From: Nonomuraea sp. MG754425
GTDB lineage: Bacteria > Actinomycetota > Actinomycetes > Streptosporangiales > Streptosporangiaceae
DNA: 64,000 nt
Direction of reading: 5' to 3'
Assembly (NCBI RefSeq): GCF_021699195.1
Contig: NZ_SSXE01000007.1
Span: 31,710-95,709, forward strand
Shown here: positions 37,637 through 46,980 of the stretch, one piece after another
Layout of the letters: each line of letters starts with the position of its first letter
How positions within the stretch are numbered: the first letter of the stretch is position 1
Translations under genes and position numbers: made by a program
Notes under the pieces: model-generated
Told to the model about the DNA's origin: nothing
The model's database searches: none
The model's input: only the letters and a program-made list of their open reading frames with translations

Positions 37637-38629
37637 TCAGTACGTGGCGTCGAGCTTCGCGCGCTGCTCCACCGTCAGCTCCAGCTCCACCGCAGCCAGG
37701 CTCTCCTCCAACTGCTCGACCGAGGAGGCGCCGACCAGCGGGATCATCGGGATCTCGCCGCCGATGAGCCAGGCGAGCACCACCTGGTTCACGGTCGCCC
37801 CGGCCTCCTTCGCCACCTCCTGGAGCGCCGCCCGCCGCCGGGGCGTGCCCGGGTGCTCGAACGAGGAGTCCAGCGGCTTGTCGTCGCGTACGTACGCGCC
37901 GCCCAGCAGCGGCGAGTAGGCGACCAGCGCGAGTTCGGGCTCGGCCCTGAGGTAGCTGAGCAGGTCCCCGCCGACCACGCCGAGGTTGCCGTCCGCGGAG
38001 CGCAGCGACGGCAGATCGGCGCGCGGACGCAGGTAGGAGTGGTGATACTGGAGGACCTCGTACCCGGGCAGCCCGGCCGCGGACGCCACGTTCCTGGCCC
38101 GTTCGAGCCGCCACGCCCAATGGTTGCTGGCCCCGAGAAGCCCCACGGAGCCCTCCTGGACCAGCGTCCCGAACGCCTCGACCGTCTCCTCCAGCGGCAC
38201 CCCGGACCCTTCGACGTAGACGTGCGCGTACAGCAGGTCCAGCTTGTCCACGCCGAGCCGTTCCCTGCTCCGCTCGGAGGACTCCCGGATCACCCGGGCG
38301 GACAGCCCCTCGAGATCGTGGCTGAGGCTCCTGGCCGGCGTGTTGGGCCGCCCTCCGAGCTTGGTGGCGATGACGACCTCGTCCGTGACGCCACGGCTAC
38401 GCCGCCAGCGGCCGAGCAGCGCCTCGCTCTCACCTCCCTGCGTGCCGTTGACCCAGTAGGCGTAGTTGTTGGCGGTGTCGATGAAGGTGCCGCCGGCCTC
38501 GACGTAGCGGTCGAGGATGGCGTACGACGTCGCCTCGTCGGTGACGCTCCCGAACAACATCGCGCCCAGGCTCAGCGCGCTCACCTCGCGACGGGTCTTC
38601 GGATCGCCGCCGATCGTGCGGTACCTCAC
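37637..38629 (-). CDS. Aldo/keto reductase
   Basis: The 330-residue protein is an NADPH-dependent aldo/keto reductase: G-G-T-F-I-D-T-A-N-N-Y near residue 50 (catalytic Asp/Tyr region), K-L-G-G near 90, L-L-Y-A-H-V-Y and the C-terminal I-P-L-V-G-A-S-S-V-E-Q-L that binds the cofactor phosphate. It should reduce aldehydes or ketones; the substrate is unknown. The GTG start gives the usual N-terminus. It is divergent from the MerR gene, whose product may control it. Confidence 0.9.
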   Translation of the reverse strand: MRYRTIGGDPKTRREVSALSLGAMLFGSVTDEATSYAILDRYVEAGGTFIDTANNYAYWVNGTQGGESEALLGRWRRSRGVTDEVVIATKLGGRPNTPARSLSHDLEGLSARVIRESSERSRERLGVDKLDLLYAHVYVEGSGVPLEETVEAFGTLVQEGSVGLLGASNHWAWRLERARNVASAAGLPGYEVLQYHHSYLRPRADLPSLRSADGNLGVVGGDLLSYLRAEPELALVAYSPLLGGAYVRDDKPLDSSFEHPGTPRRRAALQEVAKEAGATVNQVVLAWLIGGEIPMIPLVGASSVEQLEESLAAVELELTVEQRAKLDATY

Positions 38630-38852
38630 GTCAGATCACCCCCGCCCAGCCCCGTGCCGAACGCCACGATGCCCGGACGACGAACGTCCCGCCCGGCATC
38701 GATGCGACCGAGAACGCGATGACGCATGACCAGCTCCTCACTCTCACGAAACGCCGCGACATTCCCTCAGCGCGGTCGAACGCCGTCAGCGCATCCGGAC
38801 GGGACGAGCACACCGGGTGCGTCGGGATCGGCGTGCGTCGGAGCCTACGAGT

Positions 38853-38866
38853 TAGAGCCGACTCTA
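38853..38866. promoter_or_regulatory. Probable MerR operator
   Basis: TAGAG-CCGA-CTCTA is a perfect 5-bp inverted repeat 24 bases upstream of the MerR gene, between the divergent genes. It is a typical size for MerR-family operators placed between the -35 and -10 elements. Confidence 0.5.
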
Positions 38867-38889
38867 GATCAACCCCCTAACCTTGACCC

Positions 38890-39312
38890 ATGTCGGAACC
38901 GAACCAGGGCCTCAGCATCGGCCAGGTCGCCGAACTGACCGGCCTGAGCGTCCACGCCCTGCGCTTCTACGAGCGCGAAGGCATCCTGCTCACCTCCGTA
39001 CGACGGGGCGCGGGAGGCCGCCGCGTCTACGGCGCCGGCGACGTGGAGTGGCTCCACCTCTGCGTCAGCCTGCGCGCCTCCGGCATGCCCCTGCCCGCCA
39101 TCCGCCAGTACGCCGACCTCGTCAGGCGCGGCGCGGGCAACGAGGAACACCTCCTGACTCTCCTGCGCCAACAGCAGGACCGGGTCACCGCGCAGATCGC
39201 CCAGCTCACCGGGACACTGGGCCTGATCACCCACAAGATCAGCTCCTACACCCGCGAACTGGCCCAAGGCGCCACCGGCCCGATCACCTGCACCCCTCCA
39301 CCCCGCACCTGA
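38890..39312 (+). CDS. MerR-family regulator
   Basis: The 140-residue protein has the MerR N-terminal winged HTH (SIGQVAELTGLSVHALRFYERE) and a coiled dimer helix. There are no metal-binding cysteines in the usual positions; the single Cys near the end is in a Pro-rich tail. It is divergent from the aldo/keto reductase and probably controls it, by analogy with SoxR-like and aldehyde-responsive members. Confidence 0.88.
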   Translation: MSEPNQGLSIGQVAELTGLSVHALRFYEREGILLTSVRRGAGGRRVYGAGDVEWLHLCVSLRASGMPLPAIRQYADLVRRGAGNEEHLLTLLRQQQDRVTAQIAQLTGTLGLITHKISSYTRELAQGATGPITCTPPPRT

Positions 39313-39375
39313 CCAGCCCCGACCCGGTTCTGCGGGCCCCGGTTGGCGGCGAGGTGGCGTTGATCGGGTGGGCTT

Positions 39376-39413
39376 TTCCGTGATGTAGCGTCTCGGCTGA
39401 TCACCACGGAAAG
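39376..39413. repeat. 8-bp inverted repeat with a 22-base loop
   Basis: TTTCCGTG (39376-39383) and CACGGAAA (39406-39413) are exact complements. AAAGGAAC just after them resembles a ribosome binding site and is followed by a seven-codon ORF from the ATG at 39425. Its function is unknown. Nothing else is seen in the gap 39313-39501. Confidence 0.4.
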
Positions 39414-39501
39414 GAACCGATCGAGATGCCCCTATCCGAGGTCAATTGACCTTCGCCGAGATGCAGCCGCGCCCACGAACCTCTCGACCTGGTGTGCGCT
39501 T

Positions 39502-39981
39502 TTACAGGATGACGCGGCCGACGAGCTTCTGACCGTCCAACGCAATGGCCAGGCAATACGCCGTTCTGTACCTCGGCCAGTCCTCCTCCGCCGGAGGGAG
39601 GGCGACGACGTCGACCTCTTCCCTCCTCGAGGGCACATACCGCATCCTGGGCTCGCACCCTTCCTGACCCAGTTGGATCAACGCGACAGCCCCAGGCCAC
39701 GGGCCATCTGGAACGACGTACGTGGTGGCGAACTCGGCCGCGTGCGGCACCGTACAGGGCACCACCGTGATCATGAAATCCGTGGGCATGGGTTCGATGC
39801 AGTCGCCGGGCCGCAACTCGCTGGCGTGATACAGCTCATGGACCGCCGCCTCATCGGACACGGGGGCAGGCGGAGGCGGGGCCACGGAGGGATTCGGCGT
39901 CTGGACGGAACCGGCAGGGGCCGCGGTGCAGCCGAGGAGCGTGCCCATCAGGCACAGGACCGCGAGTGATGGACGGATCAC
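39502..39981 (-). CDS. Lipoprotein with septum-formation-like domain
   Basis: The protein has a short lipoprotein signal (hydrophobic core then L-L-G-C) and a Pro-rich linker. The domain has L-R-P-G-D-C-I-E-P, a strand with V-V-P-C-T-V-P-H-A-A-E-F and a later Cys, matching the actinobacterial septum-formation-like domain of unknown function. Two cysteine pairs probably form disulfides. GTG 39981 begins at the signal peptide; a longer reading from 40038 adds 19 residues. Bases 39982-40287 hold no gene that I can see. Confidence 0.65.
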   Translation of the reverse strand: MIRPSLAVLCLMGTLLGCTAAPAGSVQTPNPSVAPPPPAPVSDEAAVHELYHASELRPGDCIEPMPTDFMITVVPCTVPHAAEFATTYVVPDGPWPGAVALIQLGQEGCEPRMRYVPSRREEVDVVALPPAEEDWPRYRTAYCLAIALDGQKLVGRVIL

Positions 39982-40287
39982 GAGTTCGGATGATGACAGC
40001 CGAAGATCACACTCCAATTGCGATGTGGTGGACACCAAGCACGATCTTCCTGCGTCTTCGCGTCTTGGCCGGCAGACTGATGCCTCCTGCGACGATCAGT
40101 TCACCGCGGATGGCCACCTGCGCTCTGACGAGGGTGTTGCGCCGACGGCCGGCGTTGCGATCTCATGGCGGACGATGCCCGATTCTGTCAGTAGGCGGGT
40201 ACCTCACTGCCCGGTTCCGCTCCAACGCCCATCACGACGTCGGGGCGTGCTCCGAGGGCCGCTGACCGCTCGGGGAAGGGAAGACCA

Positions 40288-41364
40288 GTGACCGCAAGTC
40301 CTGAGCCTTTGGCCATCGAGGTCGCCCGAGTTGAGATTGTGCGGGTCCTGTCGGTCAGTCTCGATCCCGACCTTCTCGAGCAGGCGCTGACGCACCGCTC
40401 CTACGCGTACGAGAGCGGCGGCCTGCCCACCAACGAACGCCTGGAGTTCCTGGGCGATTCGGTGCTGGGCCTGGTGGTCACCGACGACCTCTACCGCAAC
40501 CACCCCGACCTGCCCGAGGGGCAGTTGGCCAAGCTGCGGGCCGCGGTGGTCAACACGCGTGCGCTGTCCGACGTGGCCCGCAGCCTGGGCTTGGGCCGAC
40601 TCCTGCGGCTCGGCAGGGGCGAGGAGGCCACCGGCGGGCGCGACAAGTCGTCGATCCTGGCCGACGCGCTGGAGGCCCTGATCGGCGCGATCTATCTCGA
40701 CCAAGGACTCGACGAGGCCTTTCGAGTGGTGCACCGGCTGCTGGACGACCGAATGCCGAGGCCGCCTCGTCCAGGGGGAGAACCCGCGGAGGTGTTGCGG
40801 ATGCCGGCTGCGCTGCGCGAAGCCGTTCACGATCACGCGAAATACGGGACGACCGCGACGCCTGAACTACTTCCGGTCACCATCTACCTTGCGGACGAGA
40901 CCTCCCACGAAGCGGTGCAGCAGGCAGTGTTCGAACTCTTGGAGGCCTTCAGCCTCGAAGAGACAGGAAACATCGAGCCCGTACATGGCTCCTGGATGAA
41001 GCGGCTGCTGCTCCGGAGCAGAACCGTCGCCACATCAGAGACGGCCAAAGAAATCGGCATCGAGGTACGCAGAGCGGTAGAACTGCACGGCATCCACCTC
41101 GCGCAGGCAGAGGTCGATGAGAAGAAGGCGGCAGCAGCGAGCTCACTCATCCAGGCATTGGCCGACCAACCCAAGGCCGCCATCATGATCGGGTCCCTGC
41201 TGCTCTTGAAAGCCGGAGACGCTCTCACAGTCCGTGAACTGACCCAACGCGAACTCGCTCACCTGGAACGCAACCCTGCGCTGCTCCAGGACCCAGCCAC
41301 ACTACTGGCGGCACTCCAACGCATGCCGCTCGATACTTTCCCACCCCTTGAGGGAACTCCTTGA
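40288..41364 (+). CDS. RNase III catalytic domain fused to an uncharacterised C-terminal domain
   Basis: The 358-residue protein joins two parts. Residues 15-155 are an RNase III endonuclease domain with the signature [10 protein letters not shown] (E53, D57) and [14 protein letters not shown] (D126, E129), so the four catalytic carboxylates are present. No double-stranded RNA-binding domain follows. Residues 180-345 instead form a domain with [20 protein letters not shown] and [16 protein letters not shown], which I recall as an uncharacterised actinobacterial C-terminal module. GTG start with GGGAAGGG upstream. It is probably an RNA-cutting effector with a sensor tail; that is inference. 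Confidence 0.8.
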   Translation: MTASPEPLAIEVARVEIVRVLSVSLDPDLLEQALTHRSYAYESGGLPTNERLEFLGDSVLGLVVTDDLYRNHPDLPEGQLAKLRAAVVNTRALSDVARSLGLGRLLRLGRGEEATGGRDKSSILADALEALIGAIYLDQGLDEAFRVVHRLLDDRMPRPPRPGGEPAEVLRMPAALREAVHDHAKYGTTATPELLPVTIYLADETSHEAVQQAVFELLEAFSLEETGNIEPVHGSWMKRLLLRSRTVATSETAKEIGIEVRRAVELHGIHLAQAEVDEKKAAAASSLIQALADQPKAAIMIGSLLLLKAGDALTVRELTQRELAHLERNPALLQDPATLLAALQRMPLDTFPPLEGTP

Positions 41365-41945
41365 CCGCGCTGCAGCGCCACCGTCGGCGCTTCGCCGCCG
41401 CTGAACATCGCGGCTCCCCCGAAGCGGAGCATGCGATGGGAGCCCACGCCACGCTATGCGGCATCCCAGCAAACCAGATCGTGGTCTACCGGCACCACTT
41501 CAGGACCAGCGGTACCCGAGCCTGCCCGTGCTGCAGCGAACGAGCCACGGCAGCGCCCACCGTTCCCTGCGGGCAAGAGCGCCTGCATGACAAGGTCCTG
41601 ACCGCCGTACCCAGCCCGTTGCGGACCCGGCTCCTCAACGCACTGCGGAACGGCGCCCCGATCGCCATCTGGATCAACGGGCCGGCGGACGGAGTCGCCG
41701 TTCATGCACACCTCGACCACATCACCGACGGCGCCGAAGCCGTGAAGGACCTGCTCGCCACCCATGACCCCATCGGCATCGCACGAGTCACCCAGCCCTC
41801 CGGCGAATTCATCGTCCTGCTGCCGCCGCACACGGACCCGGTCATCGCCTGGGCCAACCGGCCCGTCATATGGTGGCGTACCTTGGTGCGCGGAGTGACA
41901 TCGGTTGCCAGCGCAATCAGTCGCGGCTCGCCTCGGCCACGCTGA
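41361..41945 (+). CDS. Hypothetical protein, partner of the RNase III fusion
   Basis: The 194-residue protein starts at a TTG that overlaps the previous stop (TTGA), so it is translationally coupled. It has C-P-C-C-S-E near residue 55 (possible metal site), then a domain with [20 protein letters not shown]. No family is recognised. Its stop codon abuts a fragment of an integrase 3' end, so its own 3' end may have been cut by recombination. Confidence 0.55.
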   Translation: MTALQRHRRRFAAAEHRGSPEAEHAMGAHATLCGIPANQIVVYRHHFRTSGTRACPCCSERATAAPTVPCGQERLHDKVLTAVPSPLRTRLLNALRNGAPIAIWINGPADGVAVHAHLDHITDGAEAVKDLLATHDPIGIARVTQPSGEFIVLLPPHTDPVIAWANRPVIWWRTLVRGVTSVASAISRGSPRPR

Positions 41946-42001
41946 CCCATCGATCAAGCTCAGGGTCTACGCTCACGTGATCCATGCGGCTGAGGTGGCC
42001 A
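41945..42001 (+). pseudogene. Integrase C-terminal fragment
   Basis: Translated in frame it reads [19 protein letters not shown], matching D-P-S-I-T-L-R-V-Y-A-H-V-I-R-A-A-E-A-S-A of the intact integrase at 63,600-63,660. It holds the region with the catalytic Tyr. No integrase N-terminus is upstream. This is the tail of an earlier element. Confidence 0.7.
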
Positions 42002-42011
42002 TCCCCGGCCC

Positions 42012-42375
42012 TCAGCCGTTGTGCTCGTCGCGGATCACGTAGCGGGTGTGGGACCCGTTCATCCATTCCCTGTCGAACTCCCTGCCCGTCACCCTGCCGA
42101 CCAGCGTCAGGGCAGACGTGAGGCAGGTCGCCATCGGCGGACTGTATGCGCTGTGAGCCAGGGCCATGAAGTCCTGCCAGCTCTCGGGGATGCCCTCCTC
42201 TCCGTAGCCCTCCCGCCCTCTCTCGAGCCGGGCCTCCTCCCACGCGCTCGTCGAGCGCCCGGCCGGCCGCGGACAGGTGCCAGGTCAGATCGTCCGGATG
42301 GACGGTGGCACGAGCCGCGCGCAGGATTCCGCGTTTCCCCAGGCCGATCGCTATCTGACCCGTTCCGTAATCCAT
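42012..42375 (-). pseudogene. Frameshifted hypothetical gene
   Basis: The first 46 codons (M-D-Y-G-T-G-Q-I-A-I-G-L-G-K-R-G) read well to about 42,240, then a +1 shift at the GGAGGAGGCCC stretch continues in another frame (G-I-P-E-S-W-Q-D-F-M-A-L-A-H-S-A-Y-S then S-H-T-R-Y-V-I-R-D-E-H-N-G) to the stop at 42012. Together they look like one protein of about 120 residues. Either a pseudogene or a sequence error. Family unknown. Confidence 0.5.
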
Positions 42376-42466
42376 GGTGATCCCGGATGAGTCGCGGGAA
42401 TCAAAGTGTGTATCGGTGACCTCGTCAAGCCAGATCCGTAACTCGGCGAGGTCGTCGGCGGGCCGT

Positions 42467-43021
42467 TCAGAGGCATACCCGGCGGCTGACGGCCACGGCC
42501 AGGGTGCCCGTCAGCCGGGTGCCGATCCGTTCCAGCACCAGCGAGCGAACCTCGGCGGTAGCCAGGTCGTAGTCGACGCCGATTCCGAGGGCGACCTCCG
42601 TCGTCAGCGCCACCGTAGGCGGCCTGACGACGCCCCGGTAATCACGGTGGTGATGGTCGGTCTCCGCCGGCGCCGACAGCAACGGCTCCAAGTCGTACCC
42701 GGCGATCGCCGACTGCTCCACCATCCACGTCCGTCGTGCCACGCCGAGAGCGGCCATCCACTCCAAGGCGGCACGTGCCCGCCGGTCACGGCCTCACGAC
42801 GTACGAGCGCCGAGTGCGCGGAACAGGGGAAAGGTGTTGTTGTCCCAGATGTCGGAGACCGTGTGAATGGTTCGGCGATCGTAGGTCCGGGCATCCGCCG
42901 AAGCCTCCGCCATCTGCACAAGCGAACGGTCCAGCAACGCACCTAACGCGCTCGCCGCGATCGTGTGCCCGGTCGTCCCCACACAGATCATCATGTATCG
43001 GGCAAGGCCGGAAATGTCCAC
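42467..43021 (-). pseudogene. ORF interrupted by an in-frame stop
   Basis: From GTG 43021 the frame (D-I-S-G-L-A-R-Y-M-M-I-C-V-G) runs 75 codons to a TGA at 42794-42796, then continues in the same frame without shift to the stop at 42467 (G-Y-D-L-E-P-L-L-S-A-P-A-E-T-D-H-H-H, then P-T-V-A-L-T-T-E-V-A-L-G-I-G-V-D-Y-D). Frame continuity points to a nonsense mutation in one gene of about 185 codons. Two separate genes, the second starting at TTG 42766, is an alternative. Confidence 0.5.
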
Positions 43022-43172
43022 AGGCGTATATCGTCGGCCTCAGCACCTGTTCAGAAGGGGCGCCGGCAATATGACACACGGTATGGGACGGCCAAGGCAT
43101 TCCTTGCCGTCCGCTGTGCCGTACTGGCATCATGGCTAACATGATCAAGAGAATCGAGTCCTCCCCCCGCCG

Positions 43173-44288
43173 GTGAGCGCGGCGATCGAGCCTGGACCGC
43201 TCGGACCCCAGATCAGCTTGTTCGACTACGCGATGCATCTGCACCGACAAGATCCGGACTCGCCCCTGCCACGCGACGGGGAGCCGTACCCCGACGACGA
43301 ACTCCACCGTCAACAGGCCCAGCCACACCCGCCTGAAGATCAGCGGCTCAAAGGCGCAGACGTCGCCCGCATCCTGGATTCACACTTCGCCAAGCCTGAG
43401 GCCCCGCCAAGCACACTCGCCGACGCATTCCATGATGTCTACGTCCCCATCCATCACAACGTGCATATCGCCGCCGCGGCGCTGCGAGCGGACCGGCATC
43501 GGGTTCAGCGAACCGGGCAGTGGCTGGTGCGGCACAGCACCGACCGATGCGCGGCCACCGTCGGGCTGGCGCTACTCGCCGCCGACTGGGCGGAGGAGGA
43601 CATCCCGCTGATCCAGACCATCGGTCTGCTGTCGAACAGCTTCGGCCCATTGGCTGCTCATGCTCTCCGACGCCGCCGCGGCGGCTCAGAGGCGCTGCAG
43701 TGGCTTGCCGAGCGAGTCACCGGCTGGGGACGGGTCTATGTCATCGAGGAACTCTGTCGTACGGGAGGTCGCACAGCACGTACGTGGCTACTGCGTCACG
43801 CCTGCGACGGCGATTACCTCAACGGCTACTTCGCCGGCAAGGTTGCCACCTCAGCCCACCTGCATGAAGCGATCACCAGGGCTGACGACGACGACTTGGT
43901 CGACCACACCGGCCGCTTACTGGCGATCATGGCTGATTGCTCCGGCATGGGCATGACCCTGGAGCACTACCCGCCCGCACCCACCGTCCTGCAAGCGCAT
44001 GCCAATCACCTGAGAGGCCAGACACCGACCCTGAGCAGGTACATCAACGCGGCAGTCATCGCTGACCACCTGGCGCAGAAGCCACCGGAACAAGTCGGCT
44101 GCACCCTCGAACATCGAGACCGTGTCCTGCGGCACTACCTCGCGGTCCTCAACCGAGAGGACTGGAGCGAAACGGCTCGGGCCGAGCTCGCCTCGGACAG
44201 CTGGTTCGCCAGCAATCTGGCAGCACGCCTGCATCTCCAAGCGTTCACAAACGCTGAAACTGACGCTGGGACAGAGCCGGCCGAGTAG
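43173..44288 (+). CDS. Hypothetical helical-repeat protein
   Basis: The 371-residue protein has no recognised family. From about residue 90 it is almost entirely helical with repeating Leu/Ala/His spacing (Q-W-L-V-R-H-S, W-L-A-E-R-V-T-G-W, W-L-L-R-H-A-C-D), like an alpha-solenoid. The first 70 residues are Pro- and charge-rich. It lies between broken ORFs in a region of element remnants and is probably accessory. Confidence 0.55.
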   Translation: MSAAIEPGPLGPQISLFDYAMHLHRQDPDSPLPRDGEPYPDDELHRQQAQPHPPEDQRLKGADVARILDSHFAKPEAPPSTLADAFHDVYVPIHHNVHIAAAALRADRHRVQRTGQWLVRHSTDRCAATVGLALLAADWAEEDIPLIQTIGLLSNSFGPLAAHALRRRRGGSEALQWLAERVTGWGRVYVIEELCRTGGRTARTWLLRHACDGDYLNGYFAGKVATSAHLHEAITRADDDDLVDHTGRLLAIMADCSGMGMTLEHYPPAPTVLQAHANHLRGQTPTLSRYINAAVIADHLAQKPPEQVGCTLEHRDRVLRHYLAVLNREDWSETARAELASDSWFASNLAARLHLQAFTNAETDAGTEPAE

Positions 44289-44367
44289 GTGACCACCCAA
44301 CGCCCGCATGCTCCCAGCCTGATCACGTCCGGCCACTTCGGACAGCGAAACATGATCGAAGACGCGA

Positions 44368-44402
44368 GAAGCCCTGATCACCGAAATGATGACCAGGGCT
44401 TC
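44368..44402. terminator. Terminator-like hairpin before an att-like remnant
   Basis: GAAGCCCTG and CAGGGCTTC form an exact 9-bp stem with a 17-base loop, 9 bases before the att-like sequence at 44411. The two other att copies in this window are also preceded by a hairpin of this kind. Confidence 0.6.
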
Positions 44403-44410
44403 GGCTGTGC

Positions 44411-44452
44411 GCTGCCGAGAGGACTCGATCCCCCCAGCCTACTGATCCGTAG
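44411..44452 (+). repeat. Diverged tRNA-Arg-type attachment site
   Basis: The sequence starts GCTGCCGAGAGGACTCGAT and ends ACTGATCCGTAG. It aligns with the 3' half of the tRNA-Arg attachment site at 45841-45881 and 63798-63838 with one extra base and about ten differences. It looks like an attL or attR from an older insertion. A tandem pair TAATGGCACG (44535-44544 and 44546-44555) lies about 83 bases past it. Confidence 0.55.
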
Positions 44453-44601
44453 GAAGGGCAGGCAGCAGGTCACGTCCACGGACGTGGACGTGACCGTCCG
44501 CCAGTGACCAAGACTGACCTCTGTTGACCGCCCTTAATGGCACGCTAATGGCACGGCGATCACGTGTGTGGTCACGGGGTCTGTTCTGCCGGATCTCTGT
44601 T

Positions 44602-45213
44602 CTACGGTGTGCGGTCACCGTATTTTTCGATGATCGAGCTGAGAGAGCGTGAGGCTGACGGCATCTCCTGCCCCAGTGCATCCGGTGAGGCGACGCCAGT
44701 GTGTACGGATCGTATCCATTCGTCGTCGACCACAGCCTGGCATAGCGCTTCGGCGGTGATGAGCGTGGCGAGACCATAACTGTTTTCCCAGGTCTCCCGA
44801 CCTGCTGGGCTGGCAGCGACCCATTGCTCGACGCTGGCGAGATCAGGAACTGGATACCAGTCCCAATCCAGCATGTCGAACTTGACCACCAGGCCGCATT
44901 CCGTCCGATAAGAGACCAAGGCTGGGGCTTCATCGATCCATACAGCGCTCAGGCAGGGGCCGTACTGCGCCAGAATGGGAAGAGCACCCTCGGTGACAGA
45001 ATCGACGCGGTAGTCCATGATGACGGTGCCATTGCCGAGGCGCCCGATGAACATGTCGACGTCGTCTGCGTTGAAGCGGGCCGGCTGAGTGCTCTCGGGT
45101 GAGATGCCATACGCAGCCAGGACGTCGTCAATCTTGGTGGCGGAACACCACGTCAAGTCGACGACCAGCTGGGTTTGCAGGCGAAACCACTTGCGGTAGG
45201 TTGAGTCGATCAC
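44602..45213 (-). CDS. DUF6461-like protein
   Basis: The 203-residue protein has L-T-W-C-S-A-T near residue 19, alternating strands, and C-terminal W-E-N-S-Y-G-L-A-T-L-I-T-A-E-A. The pattern resembles DUF6461 from memory; function unknown. The GTG at 45213 has AGAGGA 8 bases upstream. It lies between the att-like remnant and the left end of the complete AICE, so it is the cargo of a decayed element. Confidence 0.5.
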   Translation of the reverse strand: MIDSTYRKWFRLQTQLVVDLTWCSATKIDDVLAAYGISPESTQPARFNADDVDMFIGRLGNGTVIMDYRVDSVTEGALPILAQYGPCLSAVWIDEAPALVSYRTECGLVVKFDMLDWDWYPVPDLASVEQWVAASPAGRETWENSYGLATLITAEALCQAVVDDEWIRSVHTGVASPDALGQEMPSASRSLSSIIEKYGDRTP

Positions 45214-45323
45214 GGACGTGTCCTCTCAGTTGACACCGCCATGGGCCACGCTCAATGATCTTTGCGCATCCGCGTGCCGTCCGCCGCCGAACCGCGATCA
45301 GCTACGTTGCTCGGTGAGCCGGG

Positions 45324-45749
45324 GTGAGGAACGAACCCTGGATCGTCGATCGCCCCCAAGCACGTACGGCGTCCAGCCACGCAGTGGCGATCGTAGGGCT
45401 GCGTCTGTGCGGCGGCGCGGCGCGCCACCGCTTGACGGATCACGGGCTGATCTTCCCTACGGTTTTCGGCAACCCCTCGGACCCGGACACGTTCTCCCAC
45501 CTGTTCTCCGAGCTCGCCAAGAAGGCGAAGCTCGGGCACTGGCATCCCCACGAGCTGCGGCACTCCGGCGCGTCGCTGATGCTCGCGCAAGGCACGCCGC
45601 TCCACGTCGTCTCTGAGGTCCTCGGGCACGCCAGCATCTCCATCACCAAGGACGTCTATGGTCACCTGCTGGAGGGTGACAAGCGTGCGGCGACGGAAGC
45701 GATTTCCGGTGCTCTCCTGGGAAACTCCGGCCGGTGGCTCCCAAGGTAG
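45324..45749 (+). pseudogene. Tyrosine recombinase fragment (second element)
   Basis: The C-terminal half of a phage-type integrase is preserved from about 45,424: D-H-G-L-I-F-P-T-V-F-G, H-E-L-R-H-S-G-A-S (H-x-x-R box), then L-G-H-A-S-I-S-I-T-K-D-V-Y-G-H-L with the catalytic Tyr. The N-terminal half and the first Arg are missing; upstream frames are shifted. A terminator hairpin and the left att site follow, the same order as at the right end of the AICE. Confidence 0.72.
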
Positions 45750-45790
45750 CTCCCGAAGAGGCGGAAGAGACCGATTGAAGATCGAAAAGC

Positions 45791-45831
45791 GAAAGGCCCC
45801 TGACGGCGTAATGCCTGTTCAAGGGCCTTTC
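45791..45831. terminator. Terminator after the integrase fragment
   Basis: GAAAGGCCC (45791-45799) and GGGCCTTTC (45823-45831) form an exact 9-bp stem, directly before the left att repeat. Confidence 0.65.
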
Positions 45832-45836
45832 GTGTG

Positions 45837-45881
45837 GAGCGCGGCCGACAGGAGTCGAACCCGTAACCTTCTGATCCGTAG
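45837..45881. repeat. Left attachment site (45-bp direct repeat)
   Basis: The 45 bases are identical to 63794-63838 and contain the 3' half of tRNA-Arg(ACG) from the anticodon loop to the acceptor end. This copy has no 5' half of the tRNA, so it is the element-borne copy left on the distal side after integration. Confidence 0.9.
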
Positions 45882-46084
45882 CAAGGTCGAAGGCGTCCAC
45901 GCCTGTACAGAAGCGGCCGAAGGCCCTGGTCAAGGTGCGTCGGGCGAACGGAAAGCCCACAGTCGTCCAGGGCAGTCCAAGGTCGTTGTTAGCAGATGCG
46001 TTAGCAAGATCGCGGCATGAACAGCGGTATTCCCAGAACGTGATAGCGCATGACGGCGCCACGGGCACGTGATCCACTAGTCAG

Positions 46085-46564
46085 ATGGGAAGCGTGGTAA
46101 CCAGTCTCGTAGCAATCCTGGGGACACTCTTGGGAGCCATCGCTACGTATGTCTTCCAGATGCGGACCGCCAAACAGGCACGCCAGTCCGCGCGAGAAGA
46201 ACGACTGTGGCAGGAACGTCTGGCCGCATACAGCGCCTTCGCAGGCGCGCTTACGGATTTTCGCAAGAGCCAGAACGACCGATGGCACAGGGAGCAGGAG
46301 GACTCCCAGAGCGCTGCGTACGCTACGGCACGCGATGATTCCTACCGGCAGCGTGCCAACGCGACGGCTGCTCTCTTCAGGCTGCGGCTGGTCACGACGA
46401 ACCAGGAACTTGATGGCTTGGCATCGTTGGCGTTGAGGCTGACCGAGGAAATCCACGAAGCTACAAACGAACAGGATCGAACTGACCGAGGTCGAAAGGC
46501 CCGCCGAGCCCTTCTTGACTTTGCTCAGGCAGCGGCAGGTGATGTCCAGAAGCTCGATGTGTAG
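46085..46564 (+). CDS. Membrane-anchored helical protein
   Basis: The 159-residue protein has one N-terminal membrane segment (about 5-24) followed by a basic, Gln/Arg-rich helical domain. No family recognised. It is the first gene inside the left end of the AICE. Bases 46565-47140 hold no convincing gene; they contain the first TGCTGTAC repeat unit. Confidence 0.55.
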   Translation: MGSVVTSLVAILGTLLGAIATYVFQMRTAKQARQSAREERLWQERLAAYSAFAGALTDFRKSQNDRWHREQEDSQSAAYATARDDSYRQRANATAALFRLRLVTTNQELDGLASLALRLTEEIHEATNEQDRTDRGRKARRALLDFAQAAAGDVQKLDV

Positions 46565-46980
46565 CGATCTCGAACTGTCGACAGAATCCGTCACCAATCT
46601 TGACAGTCCACCTCGACGCGGGCTTCTGGGGTTGCTGCGGATGACGCGGCTTCCTACGTTGAGGCTCATGAAGTCGACCATCGTGGAGATCCTCGCCCCC
46701 CAACCTTCGAGTTGGTACAAGAACCAAACCAGTACGGCTGCCAGAGGCGGTTGTAGCCAGCACGGAACTCCTCCCTGTCATGACGCGATCGTCGCCAGCG
46801 TGATTCTCGCTGACGCCGGCAGCGAAAACATTCAGTGGGCTGTCTGCCAGCGAGGCCTTGAAGAACTCCAGAGCGGTCAGACCGGAGAGCACATCTGATC
46901 CGTAGGAAACGGCATGTGGCTCATCCGTGGCCTCCTGCCCTGCTGAAACGACGGATATGGGTTGATGACATGTGATCGTG

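Noticed and set aside
38631..38813. 60-codon minus-strand frame between AKR and MerR
   Set aside because: No ribosome binding site or family. It covers the promoter region with the MerR dyad and is most likely non-coding.
39425..39448. Seven-codon ORF after AAAGGAAC
   Set aside because: The ribosome-binding-site-like start is plausible, but seven codons without a downstream gene on that strand do not support a leader peptide. It may be the 5' scrap of a lost gene.
46515..46898. 127-codon plus-strand frame
   Set aside because: It overlaps the 46085 gene, has no ribosome binding site and no family; treated as non-coding.
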